Below are positions 1-6,507 of a DNA stretch of 8,865 nucleotides, one piece after another. Source of the stretch: Verrucomicrobiota bacterium (GTDB lineage Bacteria; Verrucomicrobiota; Verrucomicrobiia; Verrucomicrobiales; Verrucomicrobiaceae). The position numbers and the translations under genes were made by a program. The notes under the pieces were generated by a model that was given only the letters and a program-made list of their open reading frames with translations, was not told where the DNA came from and did no database searches. Position 1 is the stretch's first letter; every line of letters begins with the position of its first letter. The stretch is taken from positions 1 to 8,865 of the forward strand of contig JAEYUU010000079.1 in the NCBI GenBank assembly GCA_023429545.1, in the 5' to 3' direction.

Positions 1-1727
1 GCCGTGGTCCACTCGGAGGATCCTCGTGGGCGCGCCCAGAAACCATGCTCCGCATGCATCGCGATCCCCAGATGGCCAAGCCACTTCTCCAGAGTGAAGC
101 GGTCGCGTCCGCTGGCCACGTGCACCTCGGTGCCGCGTCGTATGCTGAGCTGCGTGAGCAGTGACAGAAGCTCCGGATCCGGGAAGGCGAGCTCCGGAGT
201 GGGCGCGAAAGGCACGAGCGTGCCATCATAGTCGAGCACCAGCACCAGGGTCGCGGCGGTGTGGATTCGCTTCCGTGCCTCGTCCGTGATGGACATGGTG
301 CGGTGCCAAGCCGCGTTTTCCGCGGTGACCAGCGTGAGGGCCTCATCGAACTGGCGTACCCATTCATGCACGGTCCATTCCCGCACGCGTTTGCGGAGAC
401 GTTGCATGCGGAAACGGCGCTCCGGTTCCTCCATGGTAAGGGCGCGATGCATGGCCGTGGCCAGCTCGTCCTCGCTGTAGGGATTCACGATGAGGGCCTC
501 GCCCATCTCCCACGCGGCGCCGGCGAATTCACTGAGCACCAGCACGCCATCGTCATCATGACGGCACGCCACGAATTCCTTCGCCACCAGGTTCATGCCG
601 TCGCGCAGTGGCGTCACCAGCATGGCGTCGGCAGCGCGATAGAGCGCGAGCAGCTCAGTGGTCTCGAGGCCGCGGTAGAGATACTGCACCGGAGACCAGG
701 CGATGGTAGAAAAGCGCCCATTCACACGACCCACGAGTTCATCGATCTGCTTTCGCAGCAGTTTGTACGCTTCCACTCCTGCACGTGAAGGTACGGCGGC
801 CTGGATGAACTTGAACTTCCCCTCCAGTTCCGGGTGCTTCTCCAGCAGGCGCTCGATGGCCTGCACGCGCCGTTTCAGGCCCTTGGTGTAGTCCAGGCGG
901 TCCACCCCCACGAGAATCTTGCAGCCGGGATGGTGTTCACGAATCTCCGCGGCTTTCGCCGTGACATCCGGATGCGCGGAGGCGGATTCAAAATGTGCCG
1001 TGTCGATGCTGATGGGAAAGGCACCGATGCGCACCAGGCGGCCTTCGTACGTCACCGTGTCGACATCGCTCTCAAGTCCCAGGATGCGCAGCAGACACGA
1101 GGAGAAGTGCCGCACATAGGAGAAGGTGTGAAAGCCGATGAGATCCGCGCCGAGCAGACCTTGCAGGATCTCGCGCCGCCAGGGAAGGATGCGGAACACA
1201 CCCGATGCAGGAAACGGAATGTGCAGGAAGAAGCCGATGGACGCATCCGGCAGACGCTTGCGCAGCATGCCCGGCACGAGGCAGAGCTGGTAGTCCTGCA
1301 CCCAGATGCGGTCGCCGGGCTTGTATTCCGCAGCCACGGCATCGGCGAATTTCTCATTCACCTCCCGGTAGGCCTCCCAATCGCGACCGGAATCGCGCAC
1401 TGTATCGAGCAGATAATGGAAGAGTGGCCACAGCACCCCGTTGGAAAACCCCTCGTAGAAGCGCTCCACCTGCTTCGCCGCGAGATAGACGGGTACCATG
1501 CCGGCGCTTTCCAGACCGTTCTCCAACTGCTCCCGGGCCTTGCGCATGAGCCCGCCAGTTTCCCCAGGCCAGCCGATCCACTTGGCATTGGCTTCGCCAA
1601 AGACATGCTTGAGCGCGGTCGCCAGTCCCCCAGCGGAGGCCTTCAGCTCAAGGTTGCCATTCTCGACTACTGCCGTGATGGGTAGCCGATTGGAGACAAT
1701 CAGGTAGCGGCTGTTTGCATCTGCCAT
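1..1727 (-). CDS. otsA: Bifunctional trehalose-6-phosphate synthase/phosphatase (N-terminal 575 codons; runs off left edge)
   Basis: It makes trehalose 6-phosphate from UDP-glucose and glucose 6-phosphate in the cytosol, then dephosphorylates it to trehalose. Residues 1-470 are a GT20 (OtsA) domain: VSNRLP (R14), SAGGL at 31-35, KWIGWPGE at 49-56, FYEGFSNGVLWP at 90-101, VQDYQL with D145, LHIPFP with H169, GVDRLDYTKG with R277 and K282, R315, and LRDGMNLVAKEF with D376. These match the ligands of E. coli OtsA (R9, D130, H154, R262, K267, R300, D361). From about residue 494 a HAD phosphatase (OtsB) domain begins: DYDGTL (D499, D501), ASGR at 538-541, AEHGF at 559-563. The frame is open at base 1, so the remaining phosphatase motifs (Lys and the acidic motif IV) lie outside; fused enzymes of this kind are usually about 730-750 residues. 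The start is the only sensible ATG; there is no clear Shine-Dalgarno. The second His of the usual HDYHL motif is Gln here. It is divergent from panC. Confidence 0.96.
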   Translation of the reverse strand, partial: MADANSRYLIVSNRLPITAVVENGNLELKASAGGLATALKHVFGEANAKWIGWPGETGGLMRKAREQLENGLESAGMVPVYLAAKQVERFYEGFSNGVLWPLFHYLLDTVRDSGRDWEAYREVNEKFADAVAAEYKPGDRIWVQDYQLCLVPGMLRKRLPDASIGFFLHIPFPASGVFRILPWRREILQGLLGADLIGFHTFSYVRHFSSCLLRILGLESDVDTVTYEGRLVRIGAFPISIDTAHFESASAHPDVTAKAAEIREHHPGCKILVGVDRLDYTKGLKRRVQAIERLLEKHPELEGKFKFIQAAVPSRAGVEAYKLLRKQIDELVGRVNGRFSTIAWSPVQYLYRGLETTELLALYRAADAMLVTPLRDGMNLVAKEFVACRHDDDGVLVLSEFAGAAWEMGEALIVNPYSEDELATAMHRALTMEEPERRFRMQRLRKRVREWTVHEWVRQFDEALTLVTAENAAWHRTMSITDEARKRIHTAATLVLVLDYDGTLVPFAPTPELAFPDPELLSLLTQLSIRRGTEVHVASGRDRFTLEKWLGHLGIAMHAEHGFWARPRGSSEWTT

Positions 1728-1770
1728 TAACCATGGTTCGGCAGCCGCGGGCCTACTGCGACCATTTTTT

Positions 1771-1793
1771 GCAATCCTAAGGGCAATCCTTAG
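1771..1793. repeat. Overlapping direct and inverted repeat, operator-like
   Basis: GCAATCCTAAG (1771-1781) is repeated as GCAATCCTTAG (1783-1793) with a 12-base period and one mismatch. The same bases form a perfect inverted repeat, CTAAGG (1777-1782) and CCTTAG (1788-1793), with a 5-base spacer. This is the shape of a dimeric repressor or activator site in the divergent promoter region, but no known regulator is recognised. A cruciform/hairpin is the alternative. Confidence 0.4.
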
Positions 1794-1814
1794 ATCGGGG
1801 AAACGAGTTCGGAA

Positions 1815-1828
1815 GGGAAATGATTCCC
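1815..1828. repeat. Short palindrome GGGAA-N4-TTCCC
   Basis: GGGAA (1815-1819) and TTCCC (1824-1828) are perfect inverted arms around ATGA, about 40 bases upstream of the panC start. It could be an operator half-site pair or chance; the arms are only five bases long. Confidence 0.25.
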
Positions 1829-1867
1829 ATCTGCGCGGCTTGGGCGTAAAGAGCAGCAGTCGAATCC

Positions 1868-2716
1868 ATGCACGTTTTCCATACGATCGCTGACTTCCGC
1901 CGCTGGCACTTCGAAGAGGCCGGCAGACCCCTGGTCCTGGTACCCACAATGGGGGCGCTTCATGAAGGGCACCTGAACCTCATGCGCGAAGCGCGCGCAC
2001 TGGCCGGCCCGCAAGGCAGCGTTGCGGTGAGCATCTTTGTGAACCCGCTGCAGTTTGGCCCCAGGGAGGACTTCTCGAGGTATCCCCGCGAACTGGAAGC
2101 CGACTCCGCCAAGTGTGCCAGCGTGGGGGTGGACGCCATCCTGGCTCCCAGCGCGGAGGAAGTGTATGCCCCGGATCGTTCGGTAATCGTGCTAGAGACG
2201 AAGTTGGGCAAGGTGCTGTGCGGTGCAAGCCGTCCCGGTCACTTCGATGGTGTGTGCACTGTGGTGCTGAAGCTCTTCAACATCTTCCAGCCGGAGACGG
2301 CGGTCTTCGGGAAAAAGGACTACCAGCAGCTCGCCATCATCCGCCGTATGGTGCGGGATCTGAATGTGCCAGTGGAGATTGTGGGCAGCGAAACGGTGCG
2401 CGAGGCGGATGGACTGGCGATGAGCTCACGTAACCGGTACCTCAACGCGGACGAGAGAGTACAAGCGACCGCGCTACGCGCGGGATTGCTGAAGGCGAAG
2501 GAGGCATGGCAGGAGGGAGAGAAGAGCGCTGCCAAGTTGAAGGAGATGTATCTCGCGGTGCTGAAGAAGCGTGCTCCCCTGTCTCGTGTGGACTACATCG
2601 AATGCACCGATGCGGATACGTTGGAACCTATCGAAGAAGTGAGCGGCAATGGCTTGATGGCCACGGCGGTGTTCTTTGGGACGACACGGCTGATTGATAA
2701 CGTTGAGCTGAAGTGA
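1868..2716 (+). CDS. panC: Pantoate-beta-alanine ligase (pantothenate synthetase)
   Basis: This cytosolic enzyme joins D-pantoate and beta-alanine with ATP to give pantothenate, AMP and PPi, the last step before CoA-specific reactions. The 282-residue length is typical. Family signatures are all present: PTMGALHEGH at 26-35 (HxGH-type nucleotide-binding motif, H32 and H35), FVNPLQFGP at 57-65, DFSRYPR at 68-74, GHFDGV at 124-129, FGKKDYQQL at 147-155, and the second nucleotide motif DGLAMSSRNRYL at 181-192. The C-terminal domain follows from about residue 193 with DYIE and the end LIDNVELK. The start ATG places the first beta strand right before the nucleotide loop, as expected. No clear Shine-Dalgarno is seen. 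There is no panB or panD beside it; it stands alone between divergent and convergent neighbours, so it is probably monocistronic. Confidence 0.98.
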   Translation: MHVFHTIADFRRWHFEEAGRPLVLVPTMGALHEGHLNLMREARALAGPQGSVAVSIFVNPLQFGPREDFSRYPRELEADSAKCASVGVDAILAPSAEEVYAPDRSVIVLETKLGKVLCGASRPGHFDGVCTVVLKLFNIFQPETAVFGKKDYQQLAIIRRMVRDLNVPVEIVGSETVREADGLAMSSRNRYLNADERVQATALRAGLLKAKEAWQEGEKSAAKLKEMYLAVLKKRAPLSRVDYIECTDADTLEPIEEVSGNGLMATAVFFGTTRLIDNVELK

Positions 2717-2737
2717 GGTGGTCGCGGCCAATGTAGA

Positions 2738-2755
2738 AGGCTTCTGGAGAAGCCT
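2738..2755. terminator. Perfect hairpin between convergent genes, probable bidirectional terminator
   Basis: AGGCTTCT (2738-2745) and AGAAGCCT (2748-2755) are perfect 8-base inverted arms, folding as a 7-bp stem with a TGGA tetraloop. It lies 21 bases after the panC stop and 19 bases past the stop of the opposing thioesterase gene, where a shared terminator is expected. There is no real U-tract on either side, so it may be a U-less terminator or mRNA 3'-end stabiliser. Confidence 0.6.
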
Positions 2756-2774
2756 CCCACACTCGATGCCGTCT

Positions 2775-3209
2775 TCACGGCTTCGCCTTCACCGCCGCCA
2801 GATGCGCGAAACGCTCCGCCCAGTCCTCCGGCAGCCTCACGGGCCTGCCTTGGGGCATCTGGACGAGGGCCAGGGCCTGACGGCAGGTGATGAGGACGTT
2901 CCCATCGGCAGGCCGCATCATCACGAAGCTGCACCAGAAGCGCACGCGTTCCACGGTCTCCAGGTGGCCCTCTATCACCAGCTCATCACCCAGCACGGCG
3001 GGTCTTTTGTAGTCGATTTCCGTGCGCACCACGACGGGGAAGAGCCGGGTCTCGGCCATATCACGCAGCTTCATCCCGAGCAGGGCGGCCAGGCGGGTGC
3101 GGTTGGTCTCGATCATCCGAAGGTAGGCCAGGTTGTGCACGACACCGCCGCAGTCGGTGTCGAAGAACATGACCTCTTCGCGGGTCTCGATGGTGGGGGT
3201 GTCTGCCAT
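2775..3209 (-). CDS. YbgC/4HBT-family acyl-CoA thioesterase (hotdog fold)
   Basis: A 144-residue protein with the single-hotdog 4-hydroxybenzoyl-CoA thioesterase pattern. The N-terminal motif FFDTDCGGVVHNLAYL (15-30) corresponds to the YbgC motif with the catalytic Asp (here probably D17) and the GGVV(H/Y) turn, followed by the long helix IETNRTRL. Later strands carry VVVRTEIDYKRPAVLGDEL and the closing VLITCRQALALVQM segment. Members hydrolyse acyl-CoA or acyl-ACP thioesters in the cytosol; the substrate cannot be told from sequence. There is no tol-pal operon nearby, so a Tol-linked role is not supported. The start at 3209 is chosen because the protein then begins seven or eight residues before the first strand, as is normal; there is no clear Shine-Dalgarno. 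It is convergent with panC and divergent from the GT4 gene. Confidence 0.9.
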   Translation of the reverse strand: MADTPTIETREEVMFFDTDCGGVVHNLAYLRMIETNRTRLAALLGMKLRDMAETRLFPVVVRTEIDYKRPAVLGDELVIEGHLETVERVRFWCSFVMMRPADGNVLITCRQALALVQMPQGRPVRLPEDWAERFAHLAAVKAKP

Positions 3210-3294
3210 GGGTTGGCAGCACAGAGCACGGGGCTGGCCGACTGTGCAAATTCATTCGCCGCTGCCCTCCCCCTGTGCTCTATGCTTCCTGTCC
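3210..3294. promoter_or_regulatory. Divergent intergenic region with inverted AGAGCAC half-sites
   Basis: These 85 bases separate the thioesterase and GT4 starts and should contain both promoters. AGAGCAC (3223-3229) and its inverse GTGCTCT (3275-3281) are perfect 7-base arms, each followed inward by a G-run/C-run; their centres are 52 bases apart, near five helical turns. They could bind a looped dimeric regulator or pair in the GT4 leader RNA. No -10/-35 pair is convincing. Confidence 0.4.
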
Positions 3295-5190
3295 ATGCCC
3301 CGCCCTCGCCTGGCCTACCTCTACAGCCGCTACCCCGTGGTCTCGCAGACCTTCTGCGACTCGGAGATGCTAGCGCTCGAAGTCATGGGCTTTGATCTCG
3401 AGGTGGTGTCGTTGAATCCGCCGCCGGACTCCTTCCGGCATGAGCGGCTCGACCGCCTGCGAGCGGAAACCCACTATCCGGCCCCGGAGGATGTGGTGGA
3501 GGCGCAAGCGAAGCAGCCAGCATTCGAAGAGAAACTGGGAGCGCTCATCAAGGAACACGACACGCGCTACGGGAAGTCCTTCAAATCCCGCACCCGGGCC
3601 CGCAATGCCTGGCATTTCGCGCCGTTGCTGCGCTCGCTGGGAGTGACTCATGTGCATGTGCACTTCGCCAACCGCGCCACACATTCGGCGCTCTTTCTCA
3701 AGAAGCTCGGTTTCACCTTCAGTTTCACTGCGCATGCACAGGACTTCATGGTCGACCTCGGCAGCGACGATCTGCTGCGCGAAATGGTGCGAGAGTCCGA
3801 GTTCGTAGTGGCCGTGAGTGACTTCTCGCGCAGTTTGCTCTGCCAGACATGTCCAGGCAACGAAGCCAGGATCCGGCGCATCTACAACGGCATTGAGCTG
3901 GATGATTTCCCCGTGGCGCGGCCGGGCGCCAGTGACATCCCCTTGCGCCTGGTAAGCGTGGGTCGCTTGATTGAGTTCAAGGGCTTCCAGCATCTCATTC
4001 CCTCGATTGCGCTCTTGAAGCAGAAGGGCGTGAAGGCCGAGCTGCGCATCATCGGCAGCGGCCCCGCGCGCGAAGAACTGGAGATGCAAATCGCGAATGC
4101 CGGATTGCAACAGCAAGTGAAGCTGCTGGGCATTCGCAGTCAGGAGCAGATCAAACGCGAGCTCGCGGAAGCACACGTTTTTGTGTTGCCCAGCATCGTC
4201 GATTGGAAAGGTGCTTCAGATATTCTTCCGACCGTCATCACCGAGGCCATGGCGTGCCGCCTGCCCGTGGTGAGTACTACGGTGGCCGGCATTCCAGAGA
4301 TGGTGCGCCATGGTGAGACGGGCTTGCTCGTGGAGCCCAAGGATGAAGCGGGCATGGCAGATGCACTGGCGCAACTTGCTGCGCAGCCGGAACTCCGCGT
4401 ACGCATGGGCGAGGCGGGCCGCAAGCATGCGGATATGCTCTTTGCCCTTTCGGTGACTGCCGGCGCTCTGGGGGAGAATTTCCGCGAGGTGCTACAATCA
4501 TCACCGCCGCGCGTGGAATCGCCGATCGTGTATGTGATAAATGGCACCGATGCCGAAACGTCCGCCCTGCAATCTATCACAAACGAAGAACGGCTGCGCG
4601 TCATCACGGGTGGCACCACCGGGAGCGCCGAAGTGCTTTCCCAGGGGTTGCTCAACAAGCTCGAGTGGATTCCCGATGCCGTGGTGCTGGAAAGCCTGTG
4701 GCTGCGGAGAACTGCTTGGAGGCAGCAGATTGAAAAGCTGCGCAGTCTCGTGGGTGATGCCCTGGATGGCGAAGAATTTTACCGGCAGGCACGTCGTGCC
4801 GTGTGGCTCGCGGAATCGCTGCCAAAGCGCGGAGTGAAGGTGGTGCATGCCTTTCGTGCCGATGCCGTGGTGAGTGTGTGGCTGGTGAAGAAACTGATCG
4901 GCCTGTGCGCGACTGCTGCCATAGAAGATGCGCCGCCGGTCAGTCGTGCAACACTCGCCAGGCTGCTGGCGGACTTTGACCTGGTGAGCGTTTCCGATGA
5001 GAAGCTGCGCGGCATGATGCCCCCTGGCGTGGAGGATGTGCTCAGGCTGCAAAAGCCGCCCACGCACCGCAAGCTCAACCTGGGACCGGTGAAGCTGAAG
5101 CTGCGCAACATCGCGTCCGCCGAAGATCGCAGCGCGCAGGAGCGCGCTTGGCTTGAGAAGTTGGTTTCCCTTTCGCAATCGAATGTCTGA
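3295..5190 (+). CDS. GT4-family glycosyltransferase, WcaL-like, with extra C-terminal Rossmann-like domain
   Basis: A 631-residue cytosolic or membrane-associated sugar transferase, likely acting on a nucleotide sugar to extend an exopolysaccharide or glycolipid. Residues 1-205 are the acceptor-side GT-B half: YPVVSQTF at 13-20, HVHVHFANR at 119-127, FTAHAQDF at 144-151, VAVSDFSRSLL at 172-182, YNGIELDDF at 197-205. Residues 215-400 are the nucleotide-sugar half: SVGRLIEFKGF at 221-231, IIGSGP at 252-257, VFVLPS at 295-300, EAMACRLPVVSTTVAGIPE at 317-335, GETGLLVEP at 340-348. The usual E-x7-E reads D309-x7-E317. After about residue 405 comes a further 225 residues that resemble a second copy of the N-terminal half without a partner half. 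I chose the ATG at 3295 because it starts right before the first strand (LAYLY); the open frame reaches back to 3133 but overlaps the thioesterase gene and lacks family likeness. Its stop overlaps the next gene by 8 bases. Acceptor and donor are unknown. Confidence 0.92.
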   Translation: MPRPRLAYLYSRYPVVSQTFCDSEMLALEVMGFDLEVVSLNPPPDSFRHERLDRLRAETHYPAPEDVVEAQAKQPAFEEKLGALIKEHDTRYGKSFKSRTRARNAWHFAPLLRSLGVTHVHVHFANRATHSALFLKKLGFTFSFTAHAQDFMVDLGSDDLLREMVRESEFVVAVSDFSRSLLCQTCPGNEARIRRIYNGIELDDFPVARPGASDIPLRLVSVGRLIEFKGFQHLIPSIALLKQKGVKAELRIIGSGPAREELEMQIANAGLQQQVKLLGIRSQEQIKRELAEAHVFVLPSIVDWKGASDILPTVITEAMACRLPVVSTTVAGIPEMVRHGETGLLVEPKDEAGMADALAQLAAQPELRVRMGEAGRKHADMLFALSVTAGALGENFREVLQSSPPRVESPIVYVINGTDAETSALQSITNEERLRVITGGTTGSAEVLSQGLLNKLEWIPDAVVLESLWLRRTAWRQQIEKLRSLVGDALDGEEFYRQARRAVWLAESLPKRGVKVVHAFRADAVVSVWLVKKLIGLCATAAIEDAPPVSRATLARLLADFDLVSVSDEKLRGMMPPGVEDVLRLQKPPTHRKLNLGPVKLKLRNIASAEDRSAQERAWLEKLVSLSQSNV

Positions 5191-6451
5191 GCGCGTCGCC
5201 ATCGTCATCCCCTGCTACAACCACGCCTGCTATGTGGGCGAGGCACTGGAATCCGTGCTTGCGCAGACACGGCGACCGGATCGCATCCTGGTGATTGATG
5301 ATGGTTCGAAGGACGACTCCGTGGCCGTGCTGCGATCATTTGAGAGTCGAGGCGTGGAAGTGAGCGCGCGGGAGAACCGTGGCGCGCACAACACGATCAA
5401 TGAGCTGATCGCGAAAGCGGCGACGGATTGCGATTTCATTGGCATCCTCAACTCGGATGACCGCCACCTTCCCGATCGCGTGGCGCAGTGCCTGCGGAGC
5501 GCGCGTGAGCATCCTGAGAAAGCCGTATTCTCCACGAAGCTGCGGGTCATCGATGGGGAAGGATCTCCCATGCCGGAGGATGCGCCACGCTCGCGATGGT
5601 TTCATGGCGCATGGGCCCTGGGCGCGCGGGATGGCGTGGAGGTTCCCGAATGGCTGGGCCAGGCGAATTTCATCGCCACCACCACCAATGTGTTCGCGCG
5701 TTCGTCCTATCTGGTCGCTAATCCGATGCGGGACTATCGCTTCATTCACGACTACTTTTTTCTTTCCACGGCCGCTCTGGAGGATCAGATCCAGATCGTG
5801 CCGGAGGTGCTGCTGGAATATCGCGTGCACGGCAGCAACACCATCTCCACGAAACCGGAACCGCTCATCAAGGAGATGGTCCGGCTGCAGCTCGATCTCT
5901 ACAAGCATCATGCAGCCCGCTTGCGCGACGACCCGGCATTCCGCAGCCGGTTCTACCGCTACTTGCGCGGCACGTGGGACAGCATCAGCAGCCTGCATGC
6001 GGGCCTGGTGCAGGTGGCGCTGGCGCAGCTCGCCGCGAACGCGGACGATGCCGAGCTTGAGTCTGTCATGGCCTCGCTCGGCGGACCGGAGATGGAGGTA
6101 TTCCCCAACAAGGAGCTGACCACCGCGCTTGGCGGAGCGACATCGGAAGTCGCAGGCAGCGGCGTGCTGGCGAGACGCGTGGCGGAGCTCAAGCAATCCG
6201 TCGCAAGAGAGAAGTCTGATCGTGAGGCCCTCGATGCGCTCAGCCGTTTGAGGCAATCGCTGCTCTCCAGCAAATGGATCCAGTTGGGACTTGCCCTCGG
6301 TCTCGCCAGCCCGCTCAAAGGCAACACCGGCAAGACGCCTCAGGAGAAGCTCAGTGCTTTGCGCGCCGCGTGCCGCGGGAGCGGATGGGTGGCCTTGGGC
6401 GCGAAAGCGGGATCCAAGGTGTGCGCGGAATTGTGCAAGACGACGACGTAG
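5183..6451 (+). CDS. GT2-family glycosyltransferase with repeated C-terminal tail
   Basis: A 422-residue inverting, GT-A fold sugar transferase. The N-terminus reads VAIVIPCYNHACYV (5-18), then VIDDGSKDDS (37-46) for UDP-sugar binding and GILNSDDRHLPDR (87-99), with D92/D93 serving as the metal-binding DXD-like pair. The GT core ends near the common LLEYRVHGSNTIS segment around residue 214-226. A mostly helical region follows, and the tail has two copies of L-S-x-L-R-x5-S-x-W-x2-L-G-x3-G at 353-373 and 390-410. No membrane segment is obvious. The ATG at 5183 is preferred because it starts four residues before the first strand. An alternative TTG at 5153 has AGGAG at 5139-5143 but would add ten residues of no family likeness. 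The 8-base overlap with the GT4 gene argues for coupled translation and a shared polysaccharide or glycoconjugate pathway. Confidence 0.92.
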   Translation: MSERVAIVIPCYNHACYVGEALESVLAQTRRPDRILVIDDGSKDDSVAVLRSFESRGVEVSARENRGAHNTINELIAKAATDCDFIGILNSDDRHLPDRVAQCLRSAREHPEKAVFSTKLRVIDGEGSPMPEDAPRSRWFHGAWALGARDGVEVPEWLGQANFIATTTNVFARSSYLVANPMRDYRFIHDYFFLSTAALEDQIQIVPEVLLEYRVHGSNTISTKPEPLIKEMVRLQLDLYKHHAARLRDDPAFRSRFYRYLRGTWDSISSLHAGLVQVALAQLAANADDAELESVMASLGGPEMEVFPNKELTTALGGATSEVAGSGVLARRVAELKQSVAREKSDREALDALSRLRQSLLSSKWIQLGLALGLASPLKGNTGKTPQEKLSALRAACRGSGWVALGAKAGSKVCAELCKTTT

Positions 6452-6475
6452 GTGCGAGCGTTCGTTCCCTGTTGC

Positions 6476-6491
6476 CACGCGCAGATGCGTG
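6476..6491 (+). other. Small hairpin ahead of the CSD-TM2 gene
   Basis: CACGC (6476-6480) and GCGTG (6487-6491) are perfect arms around GCAGAT, between the GT2 stop and the ATG at 6508. It could be a weak terminator, a leader structure or chance; the five-base arms give little support. Confidence 0.2.
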
Positions 6492-6507
6492 CGCTAAAAG
6501 ACAGTAC

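Larger units (their letters stand above)
1728..1867. promoter_or_regulatory. Divergent intergenic region between trehalose gene and panC
   Basis: This 140-base spacer must hold the promoters of both flanking divergent genes. It includes a short AT-rich stretch (T-run near 1765-1770), a tandem/palindromic element at 1771-1793 and a second small palindrome at 1815-1828. I could not pick out convincing -35/-10 pairs on either strand, so promoter positions are not assigned. The role as a shared control region is inferred from position. Confidence 0.5.

Noticed and set aside
834..1685. 283-codon plus-strand open frame
   Set aside because: It is antisense to the trehalose synthase domain, whose every catalytic motif is intact; the His/Arg/Gly-rich translation has no family likeness.
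1..1727. Trehalose gene as separate otsA and otsB with a frameshift
   Set aside because: One frame runs unbroken through both the GT20 domain and the start of the HAD phosphatase domain, so it is a fusion.
3133..3294. N-terminal extension of the GT4 gene
   Set aside because: The frame is open, but these 54 codons overlap the thioesterase gene and do not resemble a GT4 N-terminus or a signal peptide.
2718..3395. 225-codon plus-strand open frame
   Set aside because: Antisense to the thioesterase gene, which has the catalytic hotdog motif; the translation is His/Gly-rich and without family likeness.
3370..4176. 268-codon minus-strand open frame
   Set aside because: Antisense to the GT4 gene, which carries clear GT4 motifs throughout.
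4501..5208. 235-codon minus-strand open frame opposite the GT4 C-terminal domain
   Set aside because: Considered because the opposing region is unusual, but the plus frame has a repeat of GT-B landmarks and the minus translation is His/Gln/Arg-rich without pattern.
5336..6478. 380-codon minus-strand open frame
   Set aside because: Antisense to the GT2 gene, Arg/His-rich with no recognisable domain; a GC-driven shadow frame.
6274..6507. N-terminal extension of the CSD-TM2 gene
   Set aside because: The extra 78 codons overlap the GT2 gene in another frame and are Arg/Gln-rich; the OB-fold begins at the ATG at 6508.
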